A stretch of DNA of 64,000 nt from Cylindrotheca closterium (taxonomy: Eukaryota; Bacillariophyta; Bacillariophyceae; Bacillariales; Bacillariaceae). This document shows positions 10,892-21,018 of this stretch, piece after piece. The notes under the pieces are model-generated. The model ran no database searches, was not told the DNA's origin, and worked only from the letters and a program-made list of their open reading frames with translations. The position numbers and the translations under genes were made by a program. The stretch is from assembly GCA_933822405.4 (NCBI GenBank), contig CAKOGP040000114.1, forward strand, positions 30,317 through 94,316, in the 5' to 3' direction. Position 1 is the first letter of the stretch; each line of letters starts with the position of its first letter.

Positions 10892-13800
10892 ATGATATGG
10901 CCTTATTGCATAAACATCACCATGACAATCCTGCAAATGCTGTCTTGTGGTTTGGTTTCAATAGTCCTACTTACATCCCCTTTTCCCACCCTCGGTCAAG
11001 CTGAAGACAAGGTTTGTGACGCTTCAACTGGCAACCAGAATTGTCCCAATGAACTTGATGGCTTCGGAATACAGGACAACAATGACGACAAGGCGTATGA
11101 TTTGGTTCAATCCATGATGAAATCTCTGCAAGAACATGATGACGGCTTCTTCAACCAGGATAAGCTTGAAATCCGTCGTCGGATACCAAATGATGCTTCT
11201 TCACCGTTGGGTATCTTTGCTACGGACGACATCTCATCAGATGAATTGTTGCTAAAGTTTCCTGCGGAATCTCTGATACGCATTGAACCCTCTGGGTCGT
11301 ACGACGAGGACACTTGTCGATTGAAAGATGCACTAATGGAAGAAATGAAAAAGGGCGAAGAATCTGAATTCAAAGATTACATTGACCTTCTGCTGCTTCA
11401 GACACCCACAATTCCAGCAGCTTGGTCCGATCAGGGTCAAGTATTGTTGCATCACATGCTTACGGATACCGGTATGAGCGACGGAATGGAGAGACTACTG
11501 CCTCCAAGCGATCCGACATCGCTCTATGACATTACTTGCTACGACGACGAGGATGAAGTGGAAGAGAAACTTTTACATTTCGCCGTCATCAACGGATATG
11601 ACATTCTAATGGCACCTGTGTACGACGTCATCAATCATTCCAATCACCCCGACAAGATCAGCGTCAAGAATACTAGCGTGCAAAGAAAGCACGGATTCGA
11701 AGTCTCAGCATCTAGAGGCATCAAACAAGGTGAAGAACTTTTACATTCCTACAACCGATGTCTAGATTGTGACGGGGATTCAGATATCTTTGGAACTCCC
11801 GAAATCTTTCGAAACCATGGATTCGTGGAAGATTATCCTCAACGATATGAACTCTTTGGGGGCCACTTTGACGAAGAAGACGCTGGCTTTGACATTGTCG
11901 AAAGAAATGGCACTCTTTCTGTGGAGTGGTTGAAGAAACCATTCTTTAATGGAGGCAGAATACCAATTATGAGACGACAGCTAAAACGGTTGGATCAATT
12001 CCAATTCGAGGAACTAATGCCTGCCAAAACGACGCTTCACGAGACGGAGTGGAATTTACTTCATCAATACTACGAAGCTTTGACCGTGGCATTGTCGCTG
12101 GCTCTGTCGGATGCCGACGCTGATGAATTTGACGAAACGTTTGATTATAACTTTGATCCCAAGGTTGAATATTGTCTACCTGAAGACACGCATGTCATTA
12201 ACAAACTTGACAAGTATCGGGATGTAATTTATCAATCGGAGACTCTCATCTGGGCATCAAAACACTTTCACCCCATTGATTCATTGCAATCCGAATATCA
12301 AACGATTGAATACTACAAAGAACCAAAGACAAAGGATGTGTGTTTTTACATTGATGATATCTTTCAAATGTGTGGGGTAAGTGGTTGTTTCAATTGAGCT
12401 CTCAATAGACTGAACCTTTGGAGTTTTTTTCTGGATTGGAATGCTAACATGCACCACCTATTACTTTACTTTGACAGTCATACTGGCCGTATTATCATGA
12501 GATGCAAGTTCACAAAGCGGCAAAATATCTAAAGGATGATATTAAACGAGTTCTCTTTGTCGGTGCAGGTGACAATGGACTTTTGAATGAAATCGTCAAA
12601 TATCCATCCTTGGAGCTGGTGGTCGGTTTGGAATTGGACCAGCATGTCTCGAGACTGGCATTTAAGCATTTTGCAGCAAAGCCACACTTTGACAATCCCA
12701 AGGTACAATGGTGGTTTGGAGATGCATCCAAGACGCTATTCATGCTACCGAAAGAGTATTTTGGGTCATTCGATATGGTCCTGGTGGACTTGTCGGATAC
12801 TGTCTTGTCACTCACTGTTTCTGGTGAACTTGATGTGGTTGGGGCACTCTCATTGCTCCTTCGACCAGGTGGGGTCTTCTCCATGAACGAATTGTAAGTA
12901 AGGTGACTGACTGACACTCGCTCACTTGTTTCGTGTACTGGGATCCGACCAGGCAATGACTCACGCAACTGATAAACTTCGCATTTTGTAGGTTCTTTCG
13001 ACGCGTTAGCGATGTATTCAAGCACACTGTCTACTATCAGTTTACGGGTGTTCCAAAGGTCCTTGACCAAGGTTTCATTTTTGCTAGTAATGATATTGAC
13101 TTGCTGCACCAAGACTTGACGGATCACGAAATTAAGAACATCCATGTAGAAGACTCGATTCTGAAGACGGACCATCGATTCAGACACGTGCATGACTACC
13201 GACGCAACCCCCACAGCTCATCGCAACAGATCTGCCAAGACTCGAGTGAACAGAAAGCAGAGCTAACATGGCAAGAGACAAGTTTTGGAATTTTTATGGC
13301 GATCGAGGCAGAGGACCTTGAAAGCTCTGAACTGGGATCGCGAACCAAAGTACAAGCCAGAATCGAATCCGCATTGACGAATGCGGGGTTTCGTGTGATT
13401 GAATCCACCAATGATAGTTTGACAGACAATGTTTTTGTAGTGGTGATGGAAGAAGGATACGCGACGGTCCGACTGCACGAGGAAGAAAAGTATGTCGGTT
13501 TTGACACTGTCTTGTGGAGTTCCTTCAACAATCAGGAAACATTAAAAGAAGTACTTGTGGAATCAGTTGGTGGTTCGATTTCCGCAACTTCTTCCTTCCG
13601 AATTGTCACTGGTGGCATGTTTGGTACCAAAGCTTGGAAAGAAGACCGAAAGAGCCATGGGCCCGAGATCGTAAACGAATGCCCCAAAGCAGAAAAGAAG
13701 AAGTTTGTCAAACCAGAAAATGTCTTTCCGGTTGCACTTGAAGGAAGTATGGATCTTGTTCAAGACAAAGGCAAATTTGTGGTCGCAGTCCTTTGCCCCC

Positions 13801-15017
13801 CTGCAGGGGTACCATGCGAGAGCATCGATCTGTTGAAGAAGCATTCAAAGGTTGCTTCAGTTGCCAGTTTCAATGCTTGCGCCGAAACGGAATCCTTGAA
13901 CGATGACAAACTCTGCAGCATTGAATCTGCTGCCAAGCAAATGGACACGATATCCTCATCCAAGATTCGAGCCATGGTGGTCGATGCGGCTTGCCCTCCA
14001 TCCATGGAAGACTTGCCATTGGCGATGAAGCGAAAGGGTATCTTTGCTTCCGATGTCCTTGCCATGGCCACCATCAGCTCACGTCACGAGCTCTGGAGAC
14101 GGCAATTGGTTGATAAGATACGTCGCAAAGTCGTGCCAGTAGACCCAGTCTTTCGAGCTCATGTCGTTTTCAACTCAACGTCAGATGAACTCAGCAGCAG
14201 CACGGAGCTTGCAATCACATCTTCTGGGGATGAACTCTTCATGGAGCACTTGAGGGAATCGGTTGCCAAGATGCAAAAAACGAGTGGTTTAGATCTGCAT
14301 GTTAGCAACATTTTGGGAGGGCTTTGGAGAGAAGAAACCCGCTGGGTTTTCCCTGACGAAGAGGCTTCGAAACTGTTCTATCCAGAAGATTATGATCACT
14401 CAAGCTCGTTGGATCAATATATGAGTCAACGTCCACTGGGAATTCAAGCCGTTGTCCAACTTCATAATTTAGCGCCGCTCGAGATGAATGAAGAAATCGA
14501 ATATACTCTTTATTTGGAAAATGACGAAACCTTCAAATCCAACGTCAAGACAGTCAATGGTAACGGCGTTTATACCGTCTTTGACTTCTTTGGAGACGAC
14601 TTGAATCTACCAAGGTACAGATTAAAGAGCCTCAGCGGAGATGGCGTCGCCAACTTGACTGCATCAGATATGAAAGAGGCCTTTGATGTCGTTTTTGTCA
14701 GCGAGAATGATAAGAATCCCATGTACACAAATACTTTTGAAGGAATCGGAGAAGGCACTGTATTCGTTGCGATTTGGGAAGACGGTCAAGCCATTATGGT
14801 TTGGGACGGGCGCCATACTGTGGATCTGAATGTGTACTGTGAGGATTTGGGAACCTTCCAAATGATACAGAATCGCATTCAAGGAAGGCTACTAACGTTG
14901 AAGATACATTTGTTGGACATACACCCTAGAGGATATGGTCATGTCGTCAATTTCGCAACTGACAAGGAACAACATCCAACCCCACATTGGTTTGATGACG
15001 TTGAAAACGCCAAATAA
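10892..15017 (+). CDS. Secreted SET / spermidine synthase-like / AdoMetDC-like fusion, copy 1
   Basis: Three exons, 10892-12376, 12478-12893 and 12992-15017 (introns 101 and 98 bases, phases 0 and 2), giving 1308 residues. A signal peptide ends near residue 37. SET region about 92-320: NHS at 248-250 and HSY at 285-287 keep the canonical SAM/catalytic motifs. Spermidine-synthase-like region about 496-690: GAGDNG (524-529), GLELD (545-549) and VDLSD (598-602), corresponding to the family's glycine motif, acidic residue and catalytic Asp region. SpeD-like region about 732-870 (EEGYATVRL, SSFRIVTGGMFG), an unassigned middle, then a second SpeD-like region from about 1222 ending HPRGYGHVVNF. The pyruvoyl Ser of real AdoMetDC is not seen in EEGY. 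This is the only copy with both introns, the only one keeping NHS, and the only plus-strand copy. A role in polyamine synthesis or transfer with N-methylation is inferred. Confidence 0.85.
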
Positions 15018-15919
15018 TTCCTTGCAAAGCTACTTGCAGAAGTGTACAGTACCGGTATGTTGAAGAAGTATACGGTTTGCCAGAAGATACGCCGCATTTT
15101 GCATGGAGTCGCTCACAAGCGAACATCCATAGAAACGTAACAACACCTTGGATCTTGACTTTTAAGGTTGCTCTTGCCGCAATTCATTTGGAGGAGACTG
15201 GTGGAAGCCAAGAAATAAAATATTTGATTTTACTACGAATTGTGGCTGCTCCTACAATTTGAATTCTGTGTGTGGTGTTGGTTGTAATTGTCCCATACCG
15301 TACATAAAACACTTTCGCACATAATCACTTTCGCACATGACATATATGCGTATGGGGTAGGGGCTTCAAAGTGGGGGAATTTGCAGACATGATAACGTGC
15401 CGTAAAGCAAGGATCTAGAAAAGAGACAAACAAGATGATGGACTCCAAATAAAAATGAAACATTTTAAAAAATAAAATAAAAACGATGAAAAACAGTTGT
15501 GGAAAATTACACGATGAAAAAGTCGAAAGTGAAAACAAATCACAGCCACTCCACTCCGACTGCGGTATCGTGTAATCGTACATATTAATACAAATACTCG
15601 TACTCCTGTTAACCATTAGCGACCCGACCGACCTCTCAATGACCCACCGCACGATAATGAAGATGCAGTCGACATCTTTCGTCATATATATGATCGACAA
15701 TGGTCCAACCTTCCAACACTTTACAATCAGCGTCCCGAATCCATCATGACATTGAAACAAAAATCCATCCCCTACAAAACACCGCGTCAACCGAGACCGC
15801 ACCAAACGAGGATTCATTCGAAGGAGTCAATCGTGTTAAAAACACGGCAAATTGGCGATCTCCCACCTGCCGTATGGTTTTCACTCCACACCTCAACGCA
15901 ACACCTCACAATTTCAATT
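15018..15919. other. Intergenic spacer, no gene supported
   Basis: Downstream of fusion copy 1. It contains gtacagtaccggtat near 15045-15058 and A/T-rich sequence around 15430-15490. A long minus-strand open frame here (15233-15817) has a low-complexity, hydrophobic translation without homology cues and is not called. Confidence 0.4.
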
Positions 15920-16360
15920 ATGAACCTCTTTGAATCAACTAGTACAACAATGTCAACAACAACAAGAGCAATCATGACCAACTACATCTCTACCTTTCTC
16001 AATCAAGAAAGCTTGAAAAGCATCAGCTTTCCCAAATTACCTCGAATGAGTGCCATCACTCAACAACAACAAGTTCAAGAAACCATCATTACTGGTTTGG
16101 TTTGTGCAGTCGCAATTGTGTTACTTCGGTACATGGTACTGGACACTTACCAAACCTATCAGAGACTTTGCAGGCAATGGAACAGACGACAGCCTCCTGT
16201 TTCCATCCTTCATCATCCAGAAGGGTCTCGAAAGGAAACCGGAGTTGGTTGGGTGTGTTCACCAGAAAAGCAAACTGTGTCCGTTTTGCCAATATCTTCC
16301 GTTGAACCTTTGTCCCAAACAAGCAAGAGCTACAATCTTGCAAGGAATGCTGGGGTCTGA
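15920..16360 (+). CDS. Hypothetical single-span membrane protein
   Basis: Open frame of about 146 codons from ATG 15920 (the frame is open further upstream). A Thr/Ser-rich N-terminus is followed by one clear membrane span (roughly ETIITGLVCAVAIVLLRYM) and a basic tail with PVSILHHPEG. The sequence immediately downstream has a related PVSILHPSRK in another frame, so this may be the first part of a longer, broken or spliced gene. Function unknown. Confidence 0.3.
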   Translation: MNLFESTSTTMSTTTRAIMTNYISTFLNQESLKSISFPKLPRMSAITQQQQVQETIITGLVCAVAIVLLRYMVLDTYQTYQRLCRQWNRRQPPVSILHHPEGSRKETGVGWVCSPEKQTVSVLPISSVEPLSQTSKSYNLARNAGV

Positions 16361-16773
16361 TTCAATGGCGCATTCAACTTCACGACAAAGTCATTCCTGA
16401 GATAGAGAACACAGTGAGATTTGTTCCACACACTCCTGTGTCCATTCTTCATCCTTCAAGAAAAGATTGGGGATCACCCAAACCAGCCTCTTCAAACCGA
16501 GTCCAATTTGCCCCTCAGACTTGAAGGAGAAACTTCATTCCCGACAAGCAAGATCTTCAGTCCCGAAGGCAGCTAATTCATCAAATTGACCGCAAGATCA
16601 AGAGGCGGAATGCCCAATGCTGGAAGATCAATTTCAAACCTACTGTGCTTGCCACCATTATCAAAGATCCAGCAGAAGAAGATTTGAGTGACATTGACTC
16701 GTCTTTGGATACTGGATTTATTGATGGCAAAGTCGACTCTGAAACTATTGCAATTGTGCTCAAGAACCACTGA
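16240..16773 (+). pseudogene. Broken coding remnant with Cys-rich and DIDSSLD motifs
   Basis: In one frame the region reads coherent protein from 16306 to 16770, interrupted only by TGA at 16522-16524. Before it, another frame encodes CPFC and a further LCP, and a one-base shift at about 16310 would join this to CKEC, giving a zinc-finger-like Cys spacing. The part after the TGA (IIKDPAEED, IDSSLDTG) is repeated in the next open frame as IIKDPEED, IDSSLDAG. One stop plus one shift suggests a decayed gene; unusual splicing is the alternative. Confidence 0.35.
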
Positions 16774-16797
16774 CAACTCTCCAATTTTCCGGTACCA

Positions 16798-17280
16798 ATG
16801 GATTTGGATGACGCCGACAATGAGCCCTGCATGGAAGAACAAGCACCATTGTCACTCAAGCAAACCACAACTTCCTGCCTTATTTCATCCAGATCCACTA
16901 AGCCTCGCAAAATAAATTCATCTACGGTTCAAACTTGCGCTGTACCATGGGCCAAACAAACCAACGAACGCTTCACTCTTTTGCTACTTGTCATTATCAA
17001 AGATCCAGAAGAAGACAGCAACAAGAGCCACATTGACTCGTCGTTGGATGCTGGATTAAACAATGACATTGCCAATGAGCGATCAACTCGTCTTGCCAAA
17101 GCTGACGCCATTTGGGTCAAGAAGGCCAAGGAGATCTTGGCCAAGAAGTTGAATTCCAACAAGATGATCAAGGCCGAGAGGTTCAGGTGGGGGAAAAATG
17201 CAAGGGCCAGAAGAAGCAAGGGCCAGAAGAAAGAAATGTCTGAAAAGGAGATCGATTTTGAACCAACCTTTCTTTATTGA
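16798..17280 (+). CDS. Hypothetical basic protein
   Basis: 160-codon frame with ATG start. It shares the IIKDP/IDSSLD segment with the preceding remnant (DNA repeat 16657-16720 against 16991-17056). The C-terminal half is Lys/Arg-rich and helical in character (AKEILAKKLNSNK, ARARRSKGQKKE). No family recognised. It may be a duplicated fragment of the same broken locus rather than an independent gene. Confidence 0.3.
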   Translation: MDLDDADNEPCMEEQAPLSLKQTTTSCLISSRSTKPRKINSSTVQTCAVPWAKQTNERFTLLLLVIIKDPEEDSNKSHIDSSLDAGLNNDIANERSTRLAKADAIWVKKAKEILAKKLNSNKMIKAERFRWGKNARARRSKGQKKEMSEKEIDFEPTFLY

Positions 17281-17942
17281 AGATCCAAAGGAGGAGGAGG
17301 AAGAAGAAGTCAACACCATGAACGAGAAGAAGGAATTTTATTGTCACATTTCCGAGGGATCCTTTGGAAGGCTAGTGTTTGCCTTTGTGGTTTCTAGTGG
17401 ATTGGTCACTCACTAGGTTGCATCGGCGACAATTTCATGGCTTGCTGAGATTGGGTGTTTCCCTCCAGTCTTGTTTGGCCACCTACTAGTGTAAAACGAA
17501 TTGTTTGGGTGGAACGACGGGGGTATGGGATGGGTAGGCCAAAGGCTCCTAAGCGCGTCCTGATCAGCAAGAGGAACTCCCCCAAAAAGTGTCATGATCT
17601 CATCGTCCCCCAAGACCAGTTTTTTTTCACACTCGCTCAATAATACGTGCACAAATACATACAGTATCCCATAAATTCCAAAATGGCGGAATCAAAACGA
17701 GTCCTATACCATCTGAGCTTTACTTTCAAATGACGCCGCGTTTCTGGTACGAGTGTGAATGTGGGATTCAAACCATGATTGTCATTTGCACCTGAGTGAG
17801 ATCAAGTGGAGGCAAGAAAGCAACAACACGAGGACAATCTCTCTGATCACCATTGATTAGTTACACGCTTTAGATTGTGACAAGTATAACTGAAGTTATC
17901 GTGATTGTTCTTTTGAGGACATGCACAGATTGATATAAAAGG
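17281..17942. other. Intergenic spacer with tRNA-like fragments
   Basis: No gene supported. On the minus strand it has agctcagatggtatagg (about 17720-17704) and ggtttgaatccca (about 17775-17763), which resemble the A- and B-box regions of tRNAs, but they are in the wrong order for one tRNA and no paired acceptor stem is seen. Confidence 0.35.
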
Positions 17943-19281
17943 ATGAACAACAAAGAAGAAACAACGGCGGACTGTAATATTAATACCGCCAACCTCTCTA
18001 CCTTTGAGGGAAATGGAAAAGATGACCTCAATAGGTACAAGAGAAGGGGCGCGTTGGCTGCAGCACTTCTCGTTCTGGGCATCACCGTGGTCGTGCTACT
18101 AGTTCTCCACAGAGAAGATGATAGTAACCGGACGACAGGCTCATTCACCATTGGTAATGATGATGCCGATAATCTACGTAAGAAGGCTTACGAAGGGATG
18201 CAGGGCGCGGCCCATCAGCTATGGAACACAAGTCATGACGACGACGTGGGCCCAAATAACCGAGACTGGAAAGAGGAGGTAGACAAATCTCTCAAAGAGC
18301 GAGGATTGTACCTAAACTCGAGAAATGCAACCTATTTGCTAAATGCGCGCGGAAAAACCTTGACGATAGGTGATGATGTTGAAATTAGAGAGTTTGACGA
18401 GAATGAAGAACGTGATTGCAGTGAACTGCCCTTGCAAGGTGTGCTACAGGCAATGCGTAAAGTAGGAGTGCTGCAATACAAAAGTCCCGATACTGTGGCC
18501 GAATGGGCTGCATGGCAAGGGTGTTTGATACGCAGTCACGCGGGTACAATTATGGTAGCGGGGTAATACGGATGACAATAAGGAACACCGCCGTAACCTA
18601 ATAGGGACCCCAGGAGCAGGTATACAATTGAAGAATCAGATATTAATGTCAACTGTCTCGAGCACCAATCAGGAGTTCTTTCCTATACTGGCAAACATTT
18701 ATCCATGGGCCTCTACAGACGGGACTGGACCCCAATTCAGTTCCATCGACCAAACCATGGGGTTCAATGAGATGGTTGCGGCAGCTATGGACACTGCGTC
18801 ATTCGGATCAGGTGGTTTTGAGATTCATCACCTTCTCAAAGCACGGCAACCTACCACCGCGGTGAGACTCGAACTTGGGCGCGTAGATGGATTTAGGAGT
18901 GTCCAATTGGCCTGGCTTCGTGAAGGGTGCAACAATGGTGGTGACTTTGACCTTACAGATGCCTACGACCACGAAGTGGTGTGTCTTCCGCAATACAGTA
19001 GTATATTCGTGGCTGCTGCAGAGGTAGGAGGAGGAGAAGCTTGTCTTGAACTATCAACAACAGCATCAGCAGAATCTCTAAACACGGCAGTAGAAACCGG
19101 GAGATACCAGAATAGTTGCAGTATACCACCAATCAATGCAATGGTAGAACTTCCAAGCGGAGTGACACTGTGGGAAGTGCAGGTTGGTAGGACAGAACGA
19201 AACGGAATATTCAATGGGCTTTCGCTAAAGGAGAATTATTTCGCCAGGGTGTGGCTAACAGTGAAACCGAGCGACTGTTAG
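17943..19281 (+). CDS. Unrecognised type II membrane protein, one intron
   Basis: Two consecutive coding frames: 17943-18566 (ATG start) and roughly 18620-19281. The second lacks a plausible ATG start and is best read as exon 2. The exact junction is unclear: donor candidates are gtacaa near 18545 or gtaata near 18563, and acceptor candidates are gcag at about 18618 or ccag a few bases earlier. Only the gtacaa donor gives the right phase for exon 2. A membrane span at residues 36-56 follows a short basic cytoplasmic segment. The large external part has several Asn-linked glycosylation sequons and paired Cys. No family recognised; a cell-surface or endomembrane protein is likely. A small frameshift could also explain the broken frame. 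Confidence 0.55.
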
Positions 19282-19717
19282 CCTGGCGGGGTTGAGCAGT
19301 AGTGTACTGGCCTGGTTAATCAATATTGTTTATCACCCGTACGAGTACACCGAATGGGAGTCTGCAGCAGGGACCGTCGCAGGACGTAAAACTAGTAACG
19401 TCAATTTCATAAAAATACATAAGCCTGCATATAAGTCTATTGATTGAATGCGGATGCGCCGACCATGAATCTCGTTGTTGTGCTAGAAGACACATCTCAG
19501 GATGACAAGTCTTGATTGAGCAATGATGCTCTCCCAAACATGTTCTCCATATTCGTGACTAAAGAAACATCCCAGTTGGTAATATCTGAACGTACTGTAC
19601 AAAGACTAATCAGGTTTGGCAAATGATTACATAGTGGCTACTTTCTAGGCAAGACAAGTAGTATTTCAATTACTTCAATGAGTGCAGCTCTATGAGCTCC
19701 ACTCAATGGTGCTGTAG
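19282..19717. other. Convergent intergenic spacer, no gene seen
   Basis: Lies between the 3' ends of a plus- and a minus-strand gene. No structure beyond ordinary AT-rich sequence was recognised. Confidence 0.4.
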
Positions 19718-20500
19718 CTAGCAAAAAGCACCTTGATGTCGAGCTACAATGGATTCATTGGCCGCTTGCTGAAAAGAGTTTTGTTCGTGCCTCTGCTGCG
19801 CCTTTTTATCTTTGCGCTTGTAATATCGATTGGTGGCCATTCCAACACCAGCGCCAACCACAATTCCCGCTGGTCCAAGCGTCAGACCTCCGACTACCAT
19901 TCCACCTGCTGTAGCAACCACTCTAGCTTGTTTTCGGACCTGCTTGTACCTCGCACGTTTGGGATGAACATCGGGGGCAATGGCAAGGTTATTGATTGAC
20001 GAAGTCAGCTGGGAGAAAGGCACCATGTCTACGCTTGTGCTCGAGACACTGGATTCTGCAGCAGATAGACTGGATTTGGTAGATTTCGTTCCCAGTGTAT
20101 GAATGTCCGTCTTGTGGTGTTGCATTTGATTCAGAGCTGACTGTGATGCAATGATCAATTCGTTATTTTGTGACGTTGGCATAACTGGATAAGACTGTAA
20201 ATAGACGGGAGCCTCCATTGGTGCTTCGTTTTCGTTGCCTTCCATTTGGACTATGTAAGGATGATCCATAGGAGGTATTGCAGAAGTAACTGGCGGTTGC
20301 TGATATCCATTTCCATTAGGAGCTACAAGACCATCAGGAAACTCAAAATGGACCCTATGCTGTCCATCGGAAGGTGTGATCGGTTGTTGAGCAGTAACGG
20401 TAGGTGACAACATTTCTGATGATCCTCCCATGTATGTTCCAGGAGAAGCAAGCGAGTTGTGGGTTGCAACTTGGAGATGTAAGTCTGTTCGAATCTGCAT
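19718..20500 (-). CDS. Glycine-zipper-like hydrophobic-tail protein
   Basis: 260 codons, ATG at 20500. The N-terminal 190 residues are Pro/Gln/Ser-rich and probably disordered. Near the C-terminus a glycine-rich hydrophobic stretch (about 197-222, with GGMVVGGLTLGPAGIVVGAG) is flanked by basic residues (RARYKQVRKQAR before, YYKRKDKK after). This pattern is typical of glycine-zipper membrane-inserting segments, but no specific family is recognised. Function unknown. Confidence 0.55.
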   Translation of the reverse strand: MQIRTDLHLQVATHNSLASPGTYMGGSSEMLSPTVTAQQPITPSDGQHRVHFEFPDGLVAPNGNGYQQPPVTSAIPPMDHPYIVQMEGNENEAPMEAPVYLQSYPVMPTSQNNELIIASQSALNQMQHHKTDIHTLGTKSTKSSLSAAESSVSSTSVDMVPFSQLTSSINNLAIAPDVHPKRARYKQVRKQARVVATAGGMVVGGLTLGPAGIVVGAGVGMATNRYYKRKDKKAQQRHEQNSFQQAANESIVARHQGAFC

Positions 20501-21018
20501 TGTCGTTTGTGTGAATCTTTGATTATAGGGGCTGGGCTATTCTAAAGCTATAATTGTGTGTTTTATGCTGCTGAGAAAACACCTTCTAAAGTCTGATGTT
20601 GACTGAAAGATGAAATTCAAAGCAGATGTGATGGCGATCGAAGCACGCGTGATTTTGTGGAGGGGTCGACGTCGGCTTTGGCTTCGGTTCGAAAATGTGC
20701 CCTAATTAGGAATTTTTTTGCCGCCGTTGTTGCGAATTTATTGGATGGTATGCTTAGAAAATACGCAGTACTTGGGCAGGCCAGCTCCCTTGAATTTTCA
20801 AAAACTGGCGTCGATGTGACACCGGATGGATAACGTGGAAGTCATGATCGCTGATTTCAAGTCATGAAAGGAACCACTTGGATCTTCCACATGGAAAGTG
20901 TAACAGGTAACGACGCTACCAACATGTTTCGCACATGTTTCTTCATCCGCAAGACTGAATCGAAACTAGGCCCACATTCTTGAAAATTTCGATATCTATT
21001 TGTACTACAAGTAAAGAA
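20501..21018. other. Intergenic spacer, no gene seen
   Basis: Upstream of the glycine-zipper gene and downstream of the fusion copy 2 stop. No repeats or open frames of interest. Confidence 0.4.

Noticed and set aside
12510..13214. Long minus-strand frame opposite fusion copy 1
   Set aside because: A shadow of exon 2, intron 2 and the start of exon 3 of a well-supported plus-strand gene.
15233..15817. 194-codon minus-strand frame
   Set aside because: Hydrophobic, low-complexity translation with no family features in an AT-rich spacer.
17685..17775. tRNA-like box sequences on the minus strand
   Set aside because: The B-box-like ggtttgaatcc precedes the A-box-like agctcagatggt in transcription order, and no cloverleaf or acceptor stem can be formed.
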